This document shows, one piece after another, positions 22,055-34,192 of a stretch of DNA of 64,000 nucleotides. The stretch lies in the NCBI GenBank assembly GCA_021029095.1, contig JAJOHG010000006.1, positions 248,001 to 312,000 of the forward strand, given 5' to 3'. The notes under the pieces are model-generated. The model saw only the letters and a list, made by a program, of their open reading frames with translations, was not told the origin of the DNA and ran no database searches. Within the stretch, counting starts at the first letter, position 1; each line of letters begins with the position of its first letter. The translations under genes were made by a program, and so were the position numbers. Origin of the DNA: Phellopilus nigrolimitatus. Its lineage: Eukaryota; Basidiomycota; Agaricomycetes; Hymenochaetales; Hymenochaetaceae.

Positions 22055-24774
22055 ATGCTTGCCAAAAATTATATTGTTTTTTTACTGGCGGCATGCGCTC
22101 GCTTCGCACTATGTACCCAAACGCCGTTCAAATCAACTCCAGATAGTGCGAAGTCCGACAACCTGAAGACGGTCCTAACACCGGAGTATTCAAACTATGC
22201 AGAACATCTTATGGAGATCTGGGACGTTAAGGGCATTTCAATAGCAGTAGTGAAGCCCGATGGTGAAGTCGAGCTTGGCTCCTGGGGCAACAAAACAGAG
22301 GAGGGCGAGGAAATAGGGACCTTCAGAGTAGAAACGAAACGCGTTTCCGTTTCCACTTCTGCCCTTATTAGGCAGGGGTCGTTTCTCACGTAAGACGAGC
22401 GCGTTACACGGCTGTTACTACCAAACTAAGTATCTGGAGGATCGTCGCGTTGAGCCGTTGCACCCGGCCGTGCCGTCACTCGCTACAGAGCTCGGCAACG
22501 GTAAGCGACACACGGCATTCTCGGCAGATCACGGTTGTTTCCTACATTACATGTACATGGATGCTTGATCTCGGCAGGCTCGGCAAAGTAGGTTCAGAGG
22601 AAGTCAAACCACAATGTCAGTACACAATTGTATGTAGTATGATTACTTACTCAGTACTAACAACTCCTGGTAGGGTACATATGACTAGCACAATTGATAG
22701 TTTCTTTATATTAGGTTACATAATGTGGGCACTTTGCAGAAAGCAAAGCTAAGCGACAACAGACCGCCGGCTCGGTGAAATTGACTCAGCGAGGTCGACA
22801 ATGCCGAGACGCCGAAGTTGTTTGGGAATGCGAGCTTCTTGTGACAAGACGTGACTTGAGATGAGTAACCTTGCTTAGTGAGAAATGGCTCCTGCCTAGT
22901 AAGGGCAGAAATGGAAACGGAAACGCGTTTCGTTTCTACTCTGAAGGTCCCTAATGACTCCTGATGTTCGTTTGTCTTTTAAATGATCCCGGTCCTGCTA
23001 TCAGCTGAAATGGTTCCAGACTCTGTTCGGTATCGCCTCGTGCTCGAAAGCGTTTCTTTCCGCGTCAATGGGGATTCTCATTGACGACTACGCGCACGGA
23101 AAGAACAGCACGCCGCTCCCCAACACGCTCTCCGCATTGAACTGGAACTCGAAGATCAAAGATATCCTCCCTGGAGAATGGGAACTCCAGGACAGCTGGG
23201 CGAGCGAAAAGGCGGATATCCGCGATGTTCTGTCGCATGTGAGCGGAATGCCAAGGCAGTTTTCCTCCAGCATACTTTCAATAGCGTAATTCGCTGATAT
23301 GCAGCGCATAGGCATGACGGGTCTTATGGTCCCCATGACTCGATTACGGATGTCATCCGCCGCATGAAGTTCCTCCGCCCCGCATACGAGCTAAGGCAGA
23401 AGTTCTCGTACAATAACCAGGTAAATGTCGTCTCGCTCCCTGTGGCGCTGACTCAAAGTTAAAAGCACGATGCTAGATGTACATGCTGGGAGCACACATC
23501 CTCACGAAGTACACCGGCTCTTACATAGACTACGCTGAGCAACGCATTTTCAAACCCCTCGGCATGAACGCAACGACCTTCTCCCCTCGCGAGGCCCACC
23601 AATCTAAGAAGCTGACGCACACCTGGACTGGGCATGGGCAACGAATCCCCTACTGGATCCCCGAGGAATCAAAGCATTTGAACGCTGGGCCCGGGGGCAT
23701 CATTACAAACGTCGTCGATCTGGTGAGTCCATGGTACGATTACCCTTGGTGGGGCAATAACGGCTTCTATGAGTTAGTCAAAATGGCTGAAGGCCCTCCT
23801 CAACTCCGGCGTTGATAGCGCTGCAAACAAGACGGTCATCCCCAAATCCGCCTTCGAAGCCGTCACGACCTCGAGTGCAATCACAGAAGGCAAGGCGCCT
23901 TCTTCCGGGTTTTCCATAGGAGGATATGGTATGGGCTGGTTTAGGTCCTCCTACCAGGGCCGCGAGGTAGGCTCGCACCCGCCTCAGAAGAATCCTGCAT
24001 CCAAGACAAATTGCTCATCACAGGTGATTTCGCACTCGGGTGCCATACCCGGTCTAACGAGCCATGTATCCTTCTACCCGGAAGCCAACATTGGCATAGC
24101 CGTCTTACTGAACACCGGCGATAAGAATCAAGTCGCAGTCGCACTCTCCTATCGCGTCGTAGAAGATATACTGGGTTTGCCATACGTCTTTCAGGCCGGG
24201 GAGTACGTATCGATACATTTCCCAACTAAACAGCTCCTTAACCCGACTTCACCCTCGCAGCCCCCCGCCGCCCGTCGCTCCTCCTCCCCGCTCCCCAAAC
24301 ACCAGCACGCCCGCCCCGCTCTCCGCATACGCAGGCACGTACCGCAACCCAGGGTATGGCGCCTTCACGCTCTGCGAGCCCACAGCGATGTCCTCCTACT
24401 GCGCGGGCGTGCTCGCGGCCTTCCGCGCGGTCGACGGCGCACAAAGCCCGCCGCGCGCACCGCCCCTGGACGTCCCGCAGCTGCTCGGCGCGTGGGCGCG
24501 CGTGTGGGCGTCGCACGTGCGCCTTGTGCACGTCGAGCGCAGCGCGTTCGCTACCGCCTTCACGGCGCTCTTCCCGCGCGGGTACGGCGCGTCGCGCCGC
24601 CCGTTCGAGACGTACGAGCTCGACCGCTACGAGGGGCGCGCGGAGTTCGTCGTGGACGAGGCGCGCGGTGCGGTGAAGGGCTTTGGGTTCTTCGGGGCGG
24701 ATGCGATGGCGGGGACGAGGGGAGAAGATGTTAGTATCGAAGAAGGGGCGATGGTGTGGTTTGAGAAGGTATAA
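22055..24774 (+). pseudogene. secreted serine hydrolase of the beta-lactamase/PBP-like fold, broken by a TA element
   Basis: The start at 22055 gives a signal peptide (MLAKNYIVFLLAACARFALC). Exon 1 ends about 22965 but is split by a 636-bp element at 22316-22951. Further exons are 23020-23255, 23312-23420, 23477-23722, 23778-23966, 24024 to about 24207, and a last one ending at 24774. The catalytic SxxK motif is SCSK in FGIASCSKAF. The tyrosine motif is YNN in KFSYNNQ. The HxG-type third motif is VISHSGAIPG. The last exon is very GC-rich and includes AYAGTYRNPGYG. Family members hydrolyse esters or amides; the substrate is unknown. The intron after GMPR would use a GC donor (23256). Unless the insertion is spliced out, which its ends do not favour, the gene is dead. 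Confidence 0.72.
22316..22951. mobile_element. non-autonomous TA element (636 bp) in the hydrolase coding sequence
   Basis: Inverted repeats of about 75 bp begin GGGACCTTCAGAGTAGAAAC and contain the palindrome GAAACGCGTTTC. TA flanks both sides (22314-22315 and 22952-22953). Removing the element and one TA restores the host reading frame, EEI followed by MTPD and then TLFGIASCSK across the next intron. There is no coding capacity inside. Confidence 0.8.
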
Positions 24775-25086
24775 TAACGTTCACGCATTGAGCCTCTTCG
24801 AAAATTGGAAGAGAAGGGCATGAAAAACGGATATCGAGACGATGGCATAAGTAATTTATTTAAATACCTCTGTCGAAGGCATCGCTAGGCCGTCCAGCCT
24901 ATCCCCCAATAAATTTAGTACAAAACAAATTTACAAAGCACCACGGATAGAACAGCAGGGATGTCAGACGAGATATCGGAAGGCGGGGGTTCGAGGAACG
25001 GGGAAAGTGTATGAGGACATATTCTACTAGATGTACAGAAGGAAATACAGGAAGCGAACGTCCTTAGGTGGACGACGCGAGGTGGC
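24775..25086. other. intergenic between convergent genes
   Basis: These are about 310 bp between the 3' ends of the hydrolase and the LisH/CTLH gene. I see no gene or repeat. Confidence 0.5.
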
Positions 25087-26311
25087 TATGGGGTATCGAG
25101 AAATTGCTGCATATCAAATAGCGGGACCAGCTATACGAATATGATTAATATATTGATCGGAAATCGTTGGACGCGACATACCTCAGCTTCCGCCTTCTCC
25201 GCCTTAGAGGCCGTCTTCGTAGACAGGGGCGGTGCCTCTCGAAGAGCGCCCGGCGGGGCGGCGACACCAGCTGGGCGCTGCGATAGTGGAGGAAGGGCCA
25301 TGCCGTTGTCCCGCATGACAGACCAGACTGCGCCCGTCTGGCGCGCGTACAGCTCGATATGGGACGTCGCGGGCTGCCCCTGGTGGTCTGTATCGCCCAT
25401 CAGTCAGCCCCAAGAACCTCACCGCCCCAGCGGATAAACAAATTGATTACGCACAGAGTATGGCGCTGTTCACCTGGTCCGCGACGGCCTCGCGGCGCTC
25501 CTGGCGCATGTACTTCGCCATCGGGCTGCGCTCCGGCGCGGGGTACGCGAGCAGGCCGCCGACGCTGTTGAGCTCCCGGCGGTACACGTCGCGGTCGCGC
25601 GTGTCGCGCAGCGACTCGACGCTCGCATACAGGCCCTGCGCGCGGTGCAGCAGCGCGGTCTGCTGCGCGGAGAACGCGTCGGACGCGCGGTCCGGCACCG
25701 GCGCCGCGGCGGATGCGTCTTTCGCGCGCGGGTCGGGCGGGTACGGCAGCGGGACCGTGCGCGCGGCTTCGACGAACGCGAGGATGCGCAGGTTGAGCGC
25801 AATGTGGACCGGCTTGGTGGAGAGCTGCGAGGCGTAGTGCACGCGCGCGTGCGGGGCGGGGGCGCGGGGCGCCGGCGGCTCGTCGCCGTCGGCGCTCTCC
25901 TGCAGCACGGAGGGGAAGTGCGCGTCAAGGAGCTGCGTCGCCTCGTCTACGCGCCCCGAAAGGATGTGATGCTTGATCTCTACGTATTTCAGAATTTGCT
26001 ATATCAGGAATGAATGCCTGGACAAGGAGCTGAAGACACGCACCGCGTCGGAGCCGTACGAGCCGCAGGATGTTCGCGGATACGCCCGCCGCCTCCAGCT
26101 CGGCAGACCCGGGTGCGTTGGCGTCGTCATCGTCATCGTCGGCTGTGTTCATCTGGTCCTCATCGGCCTTTGCGGCCGTATCGTCTGCGTCTGCGCGTCC
26201 CTCAAGCACCTTCTCTGCCCTTGCTAGCCCTGCCGAGTCCAGCGCGAACGCACGGGCCGTGTCGATATACGAGTTATGGACAAGGTAGTCGAGCACAAGA
26301 TCGCGCTGCAT
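25087..26311 (-). CDS. LisH-CTLH-CRA domain protein (RanBPM/GID-complex type)
   Basis: Four exons, 26044-26311, 25455-25979, 25182-25387 and 25087-25131, give about 347 aa with all phases consistent. The N-terminus MQRDLVLDYLVHNSYIDTAR is a LisH dimerisation motif. An acidic stretch rich in Asp follows. EIKHHILSGRVDEATQLLD then starts the CTLH helix bundle. The CRA part includes ALNLRILAFVEAART and ends around AILYHQGQPATSHIELYAR. Proteins of this type are scaffold subunits of the GID/CTLH E3 ubiquitin ligase or RanBPM-like adaptors. There is no SPRY domain, unlike full RanBP9/Gid1. The length exceeds Gid8, so the exact subunit is uncertain. The middle exon is extremely GC-rich. Confidence 0.78.
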
Positions 26312-26845
26312 AGGACATATCGAAGGAACAAGTAAGTGCCCATTGTTAAGGACGGTGGCGGAACGACTCGGAACTGACCAAACATTGCGAAGACGGCTGG
26401 AAGAGCGGGCTCGCCGCCGTTGTCCGACTAGCCATCTGGCGAGTGAGCGTTAAAGCGAATTGGTTTGACGCAGAGCCGGGCCAGTGACGGGCGCAGTACA
26501 GATCATAGGCTTATGTGGTATTAGGACCGCTTGAGTCGGAGAGACCGCATGTCCGCAAGGCTCAAAGACCGCCAGCGCGCCGCAGAGGCATTACTTACGT
26601 ACTCATACGTCACCCATGTCTTTCTTTCCTCAATTTCGCCGAGCAGATGAGAAAGAGAAAATCAGAGTACACTTGGTTTCATTTTGGCTTGGCTTATCTC
26701 GCCGCTCCGATACAGTGGATCTACCTACTAAGTTAGTTACAACGCAGCAGCCTTCCATCCGCACTCCTCGGTCTAGTAGAAATCGGGAAAAAGAAAGCAA
26801 GAGGGAGAGAAGGAAGGGCCGATAAGCAGCTTGCCGTTGAGCCGC
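26312..26845. other. intergenic, nothing recognised
   Basis: This is the upstream region of the LisH/CTLH gene and the 3' side of the transketolase gene. The short frames look random. Confidence 0.45.
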
Positions 26846-29141
26846 TTACTGCGAGAGCTGCTTGATCTTGACGATAATCGCTATGTGCGAAGCATAATGA
26901 GAAAACGAGCGGAGACGCGAAAAGTGGAAAGAGGGAACTTACATTGTGGGTCGAGGCCCTGGTGCGGGATCTGTTCCTGAAGACCGCCGCAGCCCTCCTT
27001 GAGGGTGCCCATGTACCCATACTTGGGCGTCAGACGGCGTTCAAGGAGCCACGTGCCGAACTTCGAGCCAAGCTACATGAAGAACAAGGTTAACGTCGTT
27101 CGTGGAGATACAGTGGACACAGAACTACGTACACCGGTCTTCTGGTTCTGCGATTCGACAACGAGCACGAAGGGGCTCGTGCCGATCTTCCTGATGACGT
27201 TCTCGTCGACGAGGTTGAGTGTCGTCTTGTTGATCAAACCGATGTTCATGCCCTGGCCACGGAGGCGCAGCACCGCATCGTAAGAGCGGTAAAGCATCTC
27301 GCCGAACGAGACGACGTAGCCCTCGGTGCCCTCGACGATGATGTCATCCTTGCCGGGCACGAACTCGTAGTCCTTGCCGTAGAAACGCGAGCCGTCCTCG
27401 CGCAGGATGTACGGCACCTTGGCGCGCGTCGAGAAGACGAAGCGGATACCACGCTCGAAGAAGACGCGCTTGATGACCGCGTCCATCTGCGCTGCGTCGG
27501 CGGGGAAATACAGCCACGACTGCGCATCCGAAAGACCATTGTCTCCAAAGAAGTTGTTGATGCCAAAATGGCAGGTGTTGTCCGCCATTTCGTCAACTAT
27601 GCAAAGAACATTTTGTCAGACATGTGCGAAGTACTATAGAAATGTCAGATTGCATACCTCCAGAGTGAGAGAAGTGGGAAAGGACATTGCAGTTGTTAAG
27701 ACGAGCCATCGTGATCTCAGAGACAACCATTTCCAAGAACGCAGCAAAGGTGGAGAAAACACCAAACTTGCCCGCTTCGAAGCCGAAGCCAGCGGCGGCA
27801 GAGAAGTTGCCACGCTCCATAATACCGGAGGGGAGGAAGACCTCAGGGTGCTTCGTGTGAATGACCTTGAGACCGGTAGAGCCCTCGAGATCGGAGTCGA
27901 TGACAAGAACCTTCTTCGCGTTCTCCTCCTTCGAGAACCCGTCGAGCACGCGCGAGACGGCCTCGCCGAACTCGACGCGGTTCGCGGCGGTCTCCTTGCT
28001 GGAGCCCTCGTAGACGTACGGGACGCCGCTCGGCTTGATGTTCAGCAGGATGTCCGACGAGATTGCGGCCGGGTAACCGCGCTTCTCGAGGTAGTTGATT
28101 GCGGCCTTGACGGGGATGACATCGTGGCCGTGCGGCGAGCCCTCGATGCTGTCGACACCGGGCGCCATCTTGCGCTTCACGATGACCGCGGCGGGGCCGT
28201 TGTAGTTGAGGATCTCGTGCACACCGCCCCAGAGCGCATCGAGGTCTTCGCCCTGCACGGTAACGACCTTGAGGCCGTGTCCGTTGAGCGTCTTCGGGAG
28301 CTCGTAGCCCTTGAGGTACTGGCTCGGGTGGCCGGCGATGGTGACGTCATTATCGTCGATGAGGAGCTTGACGTTGAGGCCCTGCGCAACGGCGAGGCGG
28401 GCGGCCTCGGCATCGTCGCCCTCCTGCTGCGAACCATCGGAACCGAGCATGAAGACGGTCTTGTCCCTGTTCGCAAGCGCGATGCCGTTCACGAGCGACC
28501 ACATGTGGCCGAGGCGTCCCGAGGAGAACTTTATGCCTGGGGTGAGCCCGAGCTCAGGGTGACCGGGAAGCTTCGAGTTGGCCTCGCGGTAGTGGAGCAG
28601 GTGCTCGGCAGGGAGAGCGCCCTCCATGACAGCGAGAAGGTACTGCGTCGCGACACGGTGGCCTGAATAGTGAAAATTTATGCTCAGTCGAAATTTTGGA
28701 TTATAATCAACGCAGGCTAATTACTTACCGGCCTCATCGAAGATGATTGGGTGGAACTTTTCGCTGAAGTCGAAAAGCGAGAGGAGGATGCAGACCTCCG
28801 GAACGGTGTCGAATGCACCACCTGGCGAGCAGCACAGATGTGTAATCAGCAAATGCGAGTCGGACGCAGGATGTATGCGCGCCAAAGACGACACATACCG
28901 GTATGGCCGCTCACGCCGCGGGCCGCGCCAGTCGCGGTGAAGAGGACGATGGCATCGCGCAGGAGCTCGATGTTCGCACGAAGCGTCGTGCGCTCGTCGT
29001 CGCTGAGCTGGGGCTTGGACGGGTCGAGCTTCAGCCTGCAATCAAAACTCATCAATATTGCCGCACTCGATTTATTCGCTGATATTTTTACTTCTTGAAC
29101 TTGCCGAGGTCGATGGGGAACGCAGACTCTGTTCCAGGCAT
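26846..29141 (-). CDS. transketolase-family, thiamine-diphosphate-dependent enzyme
   Basis: Seven exons, 29092-29141, 28899-29035, 28729-28821, 27658-28662, 27133-27596, 26943-27072 and 26846-26880, add up to 637 aa with every phase consistent. The N-terminal half has RGVSGHTGGAFDTVPE, HPELGLTPG and GRLGHMWS. The thiamine-diphosphate site reads GSDGSQQEGDDAEAARLA with IDDNDVTIAG after it, so the usual GDG is SDG with the Asp kept. The pyrimidine-binding domain follows (NRVEFGEAVSRVLDG, LVIDSDLEGSTG). The C-terminal domain has VSFGEMLYRS and FVLVVESQN. Transketolases move two-carbon ketol units in the pentose-phosphate pathway in the cytosol. This form is a little shorter than canonical fungal transketolase and may be a paralogous subgroup. 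Confidence 0.85.
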
Positions 29142-30445
29142 GGTGGATTGCGTATGTTAGGTGATGGTGGTCGGAGGAAGAGAGGGCTGAGGGGACGTCG
29201 AGCAGCGGAGGCAGAGCTCTTTATCGACGACACGGATCGGGCCGTCATGGAGCCGTCGGTATCGACTATTCGGTAATCCGTCTCACGCTGCCAAGCGGTA
29301 GACCGAGCGATCTCACGTCGCAAAATCGCCTCTGCCGCCTTCCTAAAAAATGCTCTTTTGCAATCTCACATCGCGCAAAGACAGCCTGAAAAATGACTAT
29401 TACATCTCACGCTATATAGCTGTCCTTCATGAGGTTTCAATTCATGTTACGATGGTGGAAGAATTGATACAAATTCAGTACTATAGCGAGTTTATTCACT
29501 ACTCGCTATTGGTCAGGGCGTAACAGATGGACACGAATGGGAAGTTCGTTATGAGGCAGAACGTGCGTCGTCGATGGCTTAATGTGCATTACTAAAGATG
29601 ATAAGGATGGCATGGCAATGCTTACCGCAGGACGTTCAGTATCACGGGTGTCCCAGACGATATAATTTCAGACGACCGAGGAGAACAGCTCATCCAAGTC
29701 GGCCTCCGATGTCCAAAGATGTCATTCTCAGCAAAGTTTTGATTGAGACTCTCACGAGTTAAACGCGCCCGGGTATGAAATTGATCACTGCCGGGCCCGC
29801 AGAATCCGCCAGCCGGATGAGAACCCCTGATATGCGGCCGCGTCTTGTTTGAACGAAAGACGTGTTCATGCCAGCGGCGGACGAGAAACCAGCTATTATG
29901 AGAAGGAAATCGAGTCCAATAAAGTCACTGGCTGCAAGAGATACCGTCGTATCTGCGCAAAGGATATGTAGAGTCGCATTTGAGACTAGGGCGCTTATTG
30001 CCAATTAAACGCAAAGATTCAGCATCTGAATTTGTTTCTAGACATGCCAAGGGACAGTTAGACAATCACAATCAAGCAAGAGCAAAGACAGATAACAGGT
30101 GTCGACGTCCGCGCGGCATAGCTATCCGAGAAAAAAGTGTCAAATTATGAAAAGCGAAGACAGCAGTCAGACTCATAGAATACTTTTTAGTTCAGCATAA
30201 AAGGATATATGGCCATCGCCAAGAGCAAGCACCACTTCAAGTACATACCTGTGTCTGTGAACTTGGAAGAAAGCGGAGAAAAATCGTCCCAAGTCATGAT
30301 ATACACGTGACTGCATATGTAAGCTGAAATTTAGGGCTGGGCTATTGGAGCTGTACAGTTTACGGAAAATGCCGTCCATCGACGTTTCGTTTTACAACTT
30401 ACCGACGAAGAGTCCGCCGTGCACATCCCTCAAGACCCAAACCCA
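29142..30445. other. intergenic, no convincing gene
   Basis: Open frames at 29759-30004 and 30173-30379 on the minus strand are short and match no family. The left part is the upstream region of the transketolase gene; the right part leads into RPL7. Confidence 0.45.
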
Positions 30446-31614
30446 ATGGCTCCCTCAACGACGTGCGTGCATCCCCCTCATGACTCTCACTGCTTGAACT
30501 GATGTCTAACTGCTGTTGACAGCGTGCCGAGCGCTTCCGTGCGTATTTTCCTACCGACGTTTGGAGGAAAGAAATTTAACTGACATGTTGCGATGGTGCT
30601 TGTGGTGTTTAGACCATTGAGGTGCCGGAGACGCTCCTCAAGAAGCGCAAGCAGAATGAAAAGGCCCGTGAGGAGCGTGTTGCCGCTGCCAGCGCCGCCC
30701 GCAAGGTATGTCTTTTCTGTCTTGATATTGTTCGACTACTTTCGTCTTCGACTTTTTTTCATATGATGCATACGAACACCTTCGATGAACGGCTAGACTA
30801 ACCGTCCCTGTTGCCTTCAATTAACCATCTTTCGGGACTGATATATTTATACCCATTCTTCTTCTTCTGTTGTTTCTTCATCTGTCTCAAAGTTCCCGAG
30901 TTAACTGTTATACATACTTTACAGGCGTCCAAGGCGAAGCGCAAGGTTATCTTCAAACGCGCTGAGTCGTACGTGAAAAGCTACGTCTCGAAGGAGAAGG
31001 AGGAGGTGCGCCTGAAGCGCGCGGCCCGCGCTGCGGGCGACTTCTACGTCCCTGCAGAGCCGAAAGTCTACTTCGTTGTCCGTATTCGCGGTATCAACGA
31101 AATCGCGCCGAAGCCGCGCAAGATCCTGCAGCTCCTCCGCCTGCTTCAAATCAACAACGGTGTTTTCGTGAAGGTCACGAAGGCGACGCAGCAGATGCTC
31201 CGTCTCGTCGAGCCTTACGTCACTTACGGGTGCGCAATCCTTCTCTCTCCCTTCTTATAATTTGTCACTAAATCCCCACTCGCAACTCTCAGCGAGCCGA
31301 ATCTCAAGTCCGTGCGCGAACTCATCTACAAGCGCGGATACGGCAAGGTCAGCAAGCAGCGTGTGCCGCTCGCGTCGAACAGCGTCATCGAAGGCGCGCT
31401 CGGCTCGTTCGACATCCTGTGCATCGAGGACCTCGTGCACGAGATCGCGACCGCCGGCCCGCACTTCAAGCAGGCCGCGAATTTCCTCTGGCCGTTCAAG
31501 CTCAACAACCCGACCGGCGGCTGGCGCCCGCGCAAGTTCCTCCACTTCGTCGAGGGCGGCGACCACGGCAACCGCGAGCACAACATCAACAAGCTCATCC
31601 GCCAGATGAACTAG
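30446..31614 (+). CDS. RPL7: 60S ribosomal protein L7 (uL30)
   Basis: Five exons, 30446-30462, 30523-30538, 30613-30705, 30925-31229 and 31293-31614, give 250 aa, the usual length. The N-terminal basic extension ([19 protein letters not shown]) is followed by the conserved core [36 protein letters not shown], then [18 protein letters not shown] and the conserved end [11 protein letters not shown] complete the protein. It binds 25S rRNA and 5S RNP in the large subunit. The first two exons are tiny, as is common for fungal ribosomal genes. Intron 3 is 219 nt, far longer than the others, and hosts a candidate box C/D snoRNA. The single-gene assignment is very secure. Confidence 0.96.
30758..30846 (+). 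ncRNA. candidate intronic box C/D snoRNA (snR39/snR39b-like guide)
   Basis: Inside RPL7 intron 3, a C-box-like ATGATGC lies at 30763-30769 and a D box CTGA at 30838-30841, about the usual distance apart. The 13 nt ACCATCTTTCGGG (30824-30836) just before the D box are complementary to a conserved LSU rRNA stretch, CCCGAAAGATGGT, recalled from yeast 25S near position 805. By the D+5 rule the paired base is the G of CCCG, which corresponds to yeast Gm805 (guided by snR39b). Yeast snR39 and snR59, which guide the neighbouring Am807, sit in introns of RPL7A and RPL7B, so the host gene also fits. The C box has one mismatch and the terminal stem is weak. Confidence 0.62.
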
Positions 31615-32981
31615 ATGCGGGCTGTGCTGTGTGTCGTGTCGTGTCTTGATGGTGGATGCACACTGTCGGTGCGGTTTATGGCGTGGTCTTCGGGCGGGTC
31701 GAGCTGGGTGTGATTGGATGAGCGTACAGTGGCCGCAGGTTGTGGTGGCTAGCGGCATGCTGGAACAAATCGATTGTATGGATATGTGCTGTCCTTATGG
31801 TACTTCTTCTTTATCGCATGTATGCGCATGCCTCATGACATGCATTCGATCGCAAAATTTAACAGCGGGCTCCCTCGCTTTCTTTCTCTTTAGAAAGATC
31901 CGAGTCTGACCCCGGCGTTATTTTGCATGCAAGCTTTACGCTGCCTGGTGCTGGGCCGGATCAAGTTCTGTACGATGTCTACCTACATCGATATCAACAT
32001 GCCATGGGGCAGCGCCGACCCTTCTTCGTATGAAGGTAATGTATGCACGGTGAGAACGAGAGTAATTCAGTAGTACAGCGGCTTTTATTTCTTCAATTTG
32101 GCGTGCTCGGACAAAACAACAAAATCGGGCGATTCACTCGCACAGCGGGACACAATTTAGCTACTCACCAAGATGTTTCAACGTCTGTTCTGGTGCCATC
32201 CTCACGAATTCCGTGGAACAACGCGTCTGTCCAGAGCACTACAATTCATTAGTGTTAGTTCATCAAGCAACAAAGCATCTAGGTTTGGGGTTCTTGCGCC
32301 TTCTAACTGTTGAGCAGTATAAAAGAGCTGCGCTGTACGTACCCAACTAAAATCATCATCGATTTAACACAGCTTTTAGTCTTTTAGTCAAGTCTCATCC
32401 TCGGCTGAGTAACTTGTTCAGATGTCTCAGCAAAATAAAACTATTAATTCTGGCATATTCTTGGTATACTGCTCTTTGACGAGCACTAGGAGATGATGCT
32501 TTCCGCACTCTCGCAATACGGAAATCATGCGCTAGCTTCGAGACGAAGTTGAAAGGCTACGTACATTTTCACAGCACTTTCCAACTGACCGACCTGTCAG
32601 CCCGTCGCAGCCCGGATGGCTATCTCGAAAAAATGCCAAAGTAATAAGTATGTTAACTCTAGTTTTCCATACCAGAATTAGTACTGACTAAGAGCAAATG
32701 AGATTGTCCGAGCACTACAACGAAAAGGAACGCCGTGCACGAAAGATCCCTCCAGTACCATCTTTTCCTCTCTTTGAAATTCAGCTCACTCATGAGCCGT
32801 GGCTTTTTCTTCGATGTATGGTTTTGATTATCGGCCAGCGTATGTATATGGATCGATACCACCTGAGGCTGTACAGGTAATAGGATTCGATCTCCTTATC
32901 AGTCAATCCCTTTGTCTCTTAGTCTCTTACCACCCCCACAGTTATTCCCCCGAGACAACCTACGCACGACTTGCAGGAAAT
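31615..32981. other. intergenic, nothing recognised
   Basis: The stretch covers the RPL7 3' region and the upstream region of the esterase gene. Short frames at 31631-31909 and 32043-32252 show no family features. Confidence 0.45.
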
Positions 32982-34100
32982 ATGTGTGACTCTCAAGCAT
33001 CCTTCGCTCCTGCAATAGGTCCCTCTTGGTCAGGCCTGTCCGGTTTACGCCACATCGTCATTTTGTTAGTGTTGATTTCGCCAATTTTGATCTGCTGAAA
33101 TCATGACAACTTTTGTGTACCTCTATATCAGCGGAGATTCGTACAGCGCCGTTGGATACAAAGGGTCACTGTCGCCCCATCCAACCGTGAATGAACCTCT
33201 TGGCGAGCCTTTCCCTGGCTTTTGCTACACGGAGGCAAAACGCTCTGGTAAATTTGGATCCACCCTCCCGAACTGGGTTGGTCACTTTATCTCCTCTCGC
33301 AAATCTAAGGAGCAGACACTGCTCGTATACGACTATGCGGTTGGAGGGCATACAGTATCTGGCGTACGTGGGCAGGTTGAGCGCCAATTCCTCCCACATG
33401 TAGGCCAGAAGCCGGAGTGGGCTCGATGGAATGCTGAAGACACGCTCTTTGGTAAACCATACCTACTCTTTGATATCTATTGATCCTATTATAATCCCCT
33501 TTGTAGTGACGTGGGTCGGTATCAATGATTGCGCGTAGGTGACAAATATCTTAAATGCCACATATCTTATACTTTGTTTTTATTCAGAATTAACTGGGCG
33601 AATCGCGAAGGGGCTATCGATGAGCTCGTTGGCCTGCAAGAACTGCTTTACACACAGGCTGGAGCTCGCAACTTCCTGCTCGTTGACGTGCCGCCCATAC
33701 ACCTCTCTCCTGCTGGTAAGTTCTCAATCGCCTCTCAAGACCTGATTTGTCTCTGTATCTTATATCTTCAGTCCCCGAGCCTCAACCCTCCGCTGGGAAG
33801 CATTATTTGGAATGGAACGCCGCGCTTCGCTCGCGAGCAAAGAACTTCCAATCCGCGCACCCCGACTGCACAACTCTTATATTCTCCGCTCACGAGACCT
33901 TCACGCGTTTGTGCACAGACCCAGAAGCATTTGGATTTCAGAAAACAGACGTGAAGCAACCGTCGGGCGCGATGTGGGTGGACTATCTACATCCAACAAG
34001 CGCTGTTCACAAGGTCGTTGCGAATGACATAGAGATATTCTTGGAAGGGTTGACTCCAGCTGAAGGAGGCAACAAGGTGGACGAGCTTGTTAGAAAGTAA
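32982..34100 (+). CDS. GDSL/SGNH esterase of the carbohydrate esterase 16 type
   Basis: Five exons, 32982-33064, 33132-33451, 33507-33534, 33588-33715 and 33772-34100, give about 295 aa. The N-terminus has GPSWSGLSGLRHIVIF running straight into the catalytic block GDSYSAVGY across intron 1. The oxyanion block VGINDCA lies in the tiny third exon. The Asp-His pair is in VDYLHPTSAVH near the end. These are the blocks of CE16 acetylesterases, which remove acetyl groups from plant polysaccharide fragments. No clear signal peptide precedes the domain, so it may act inside the cell or an upstream exon may be missing. Family certainty is high; the substrate is inferred. Confidence 0.82.
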
Positions 34101-34192
34101 TAAGCCTGAAGGCTATTCTTCGCAGTCTCTATGTGCATATTCTAGTTTCCTACATTCTTCCATATTCTATATCGCTATCAACACCGGGCTTC

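Noticed and set aside
27407..28666. 419-codon plus-strand open frame opposite the transketolase exon
   Set aside because: It is a shadow of the GC3-rich coding exon; the minus strand shows the enzyme motifs.
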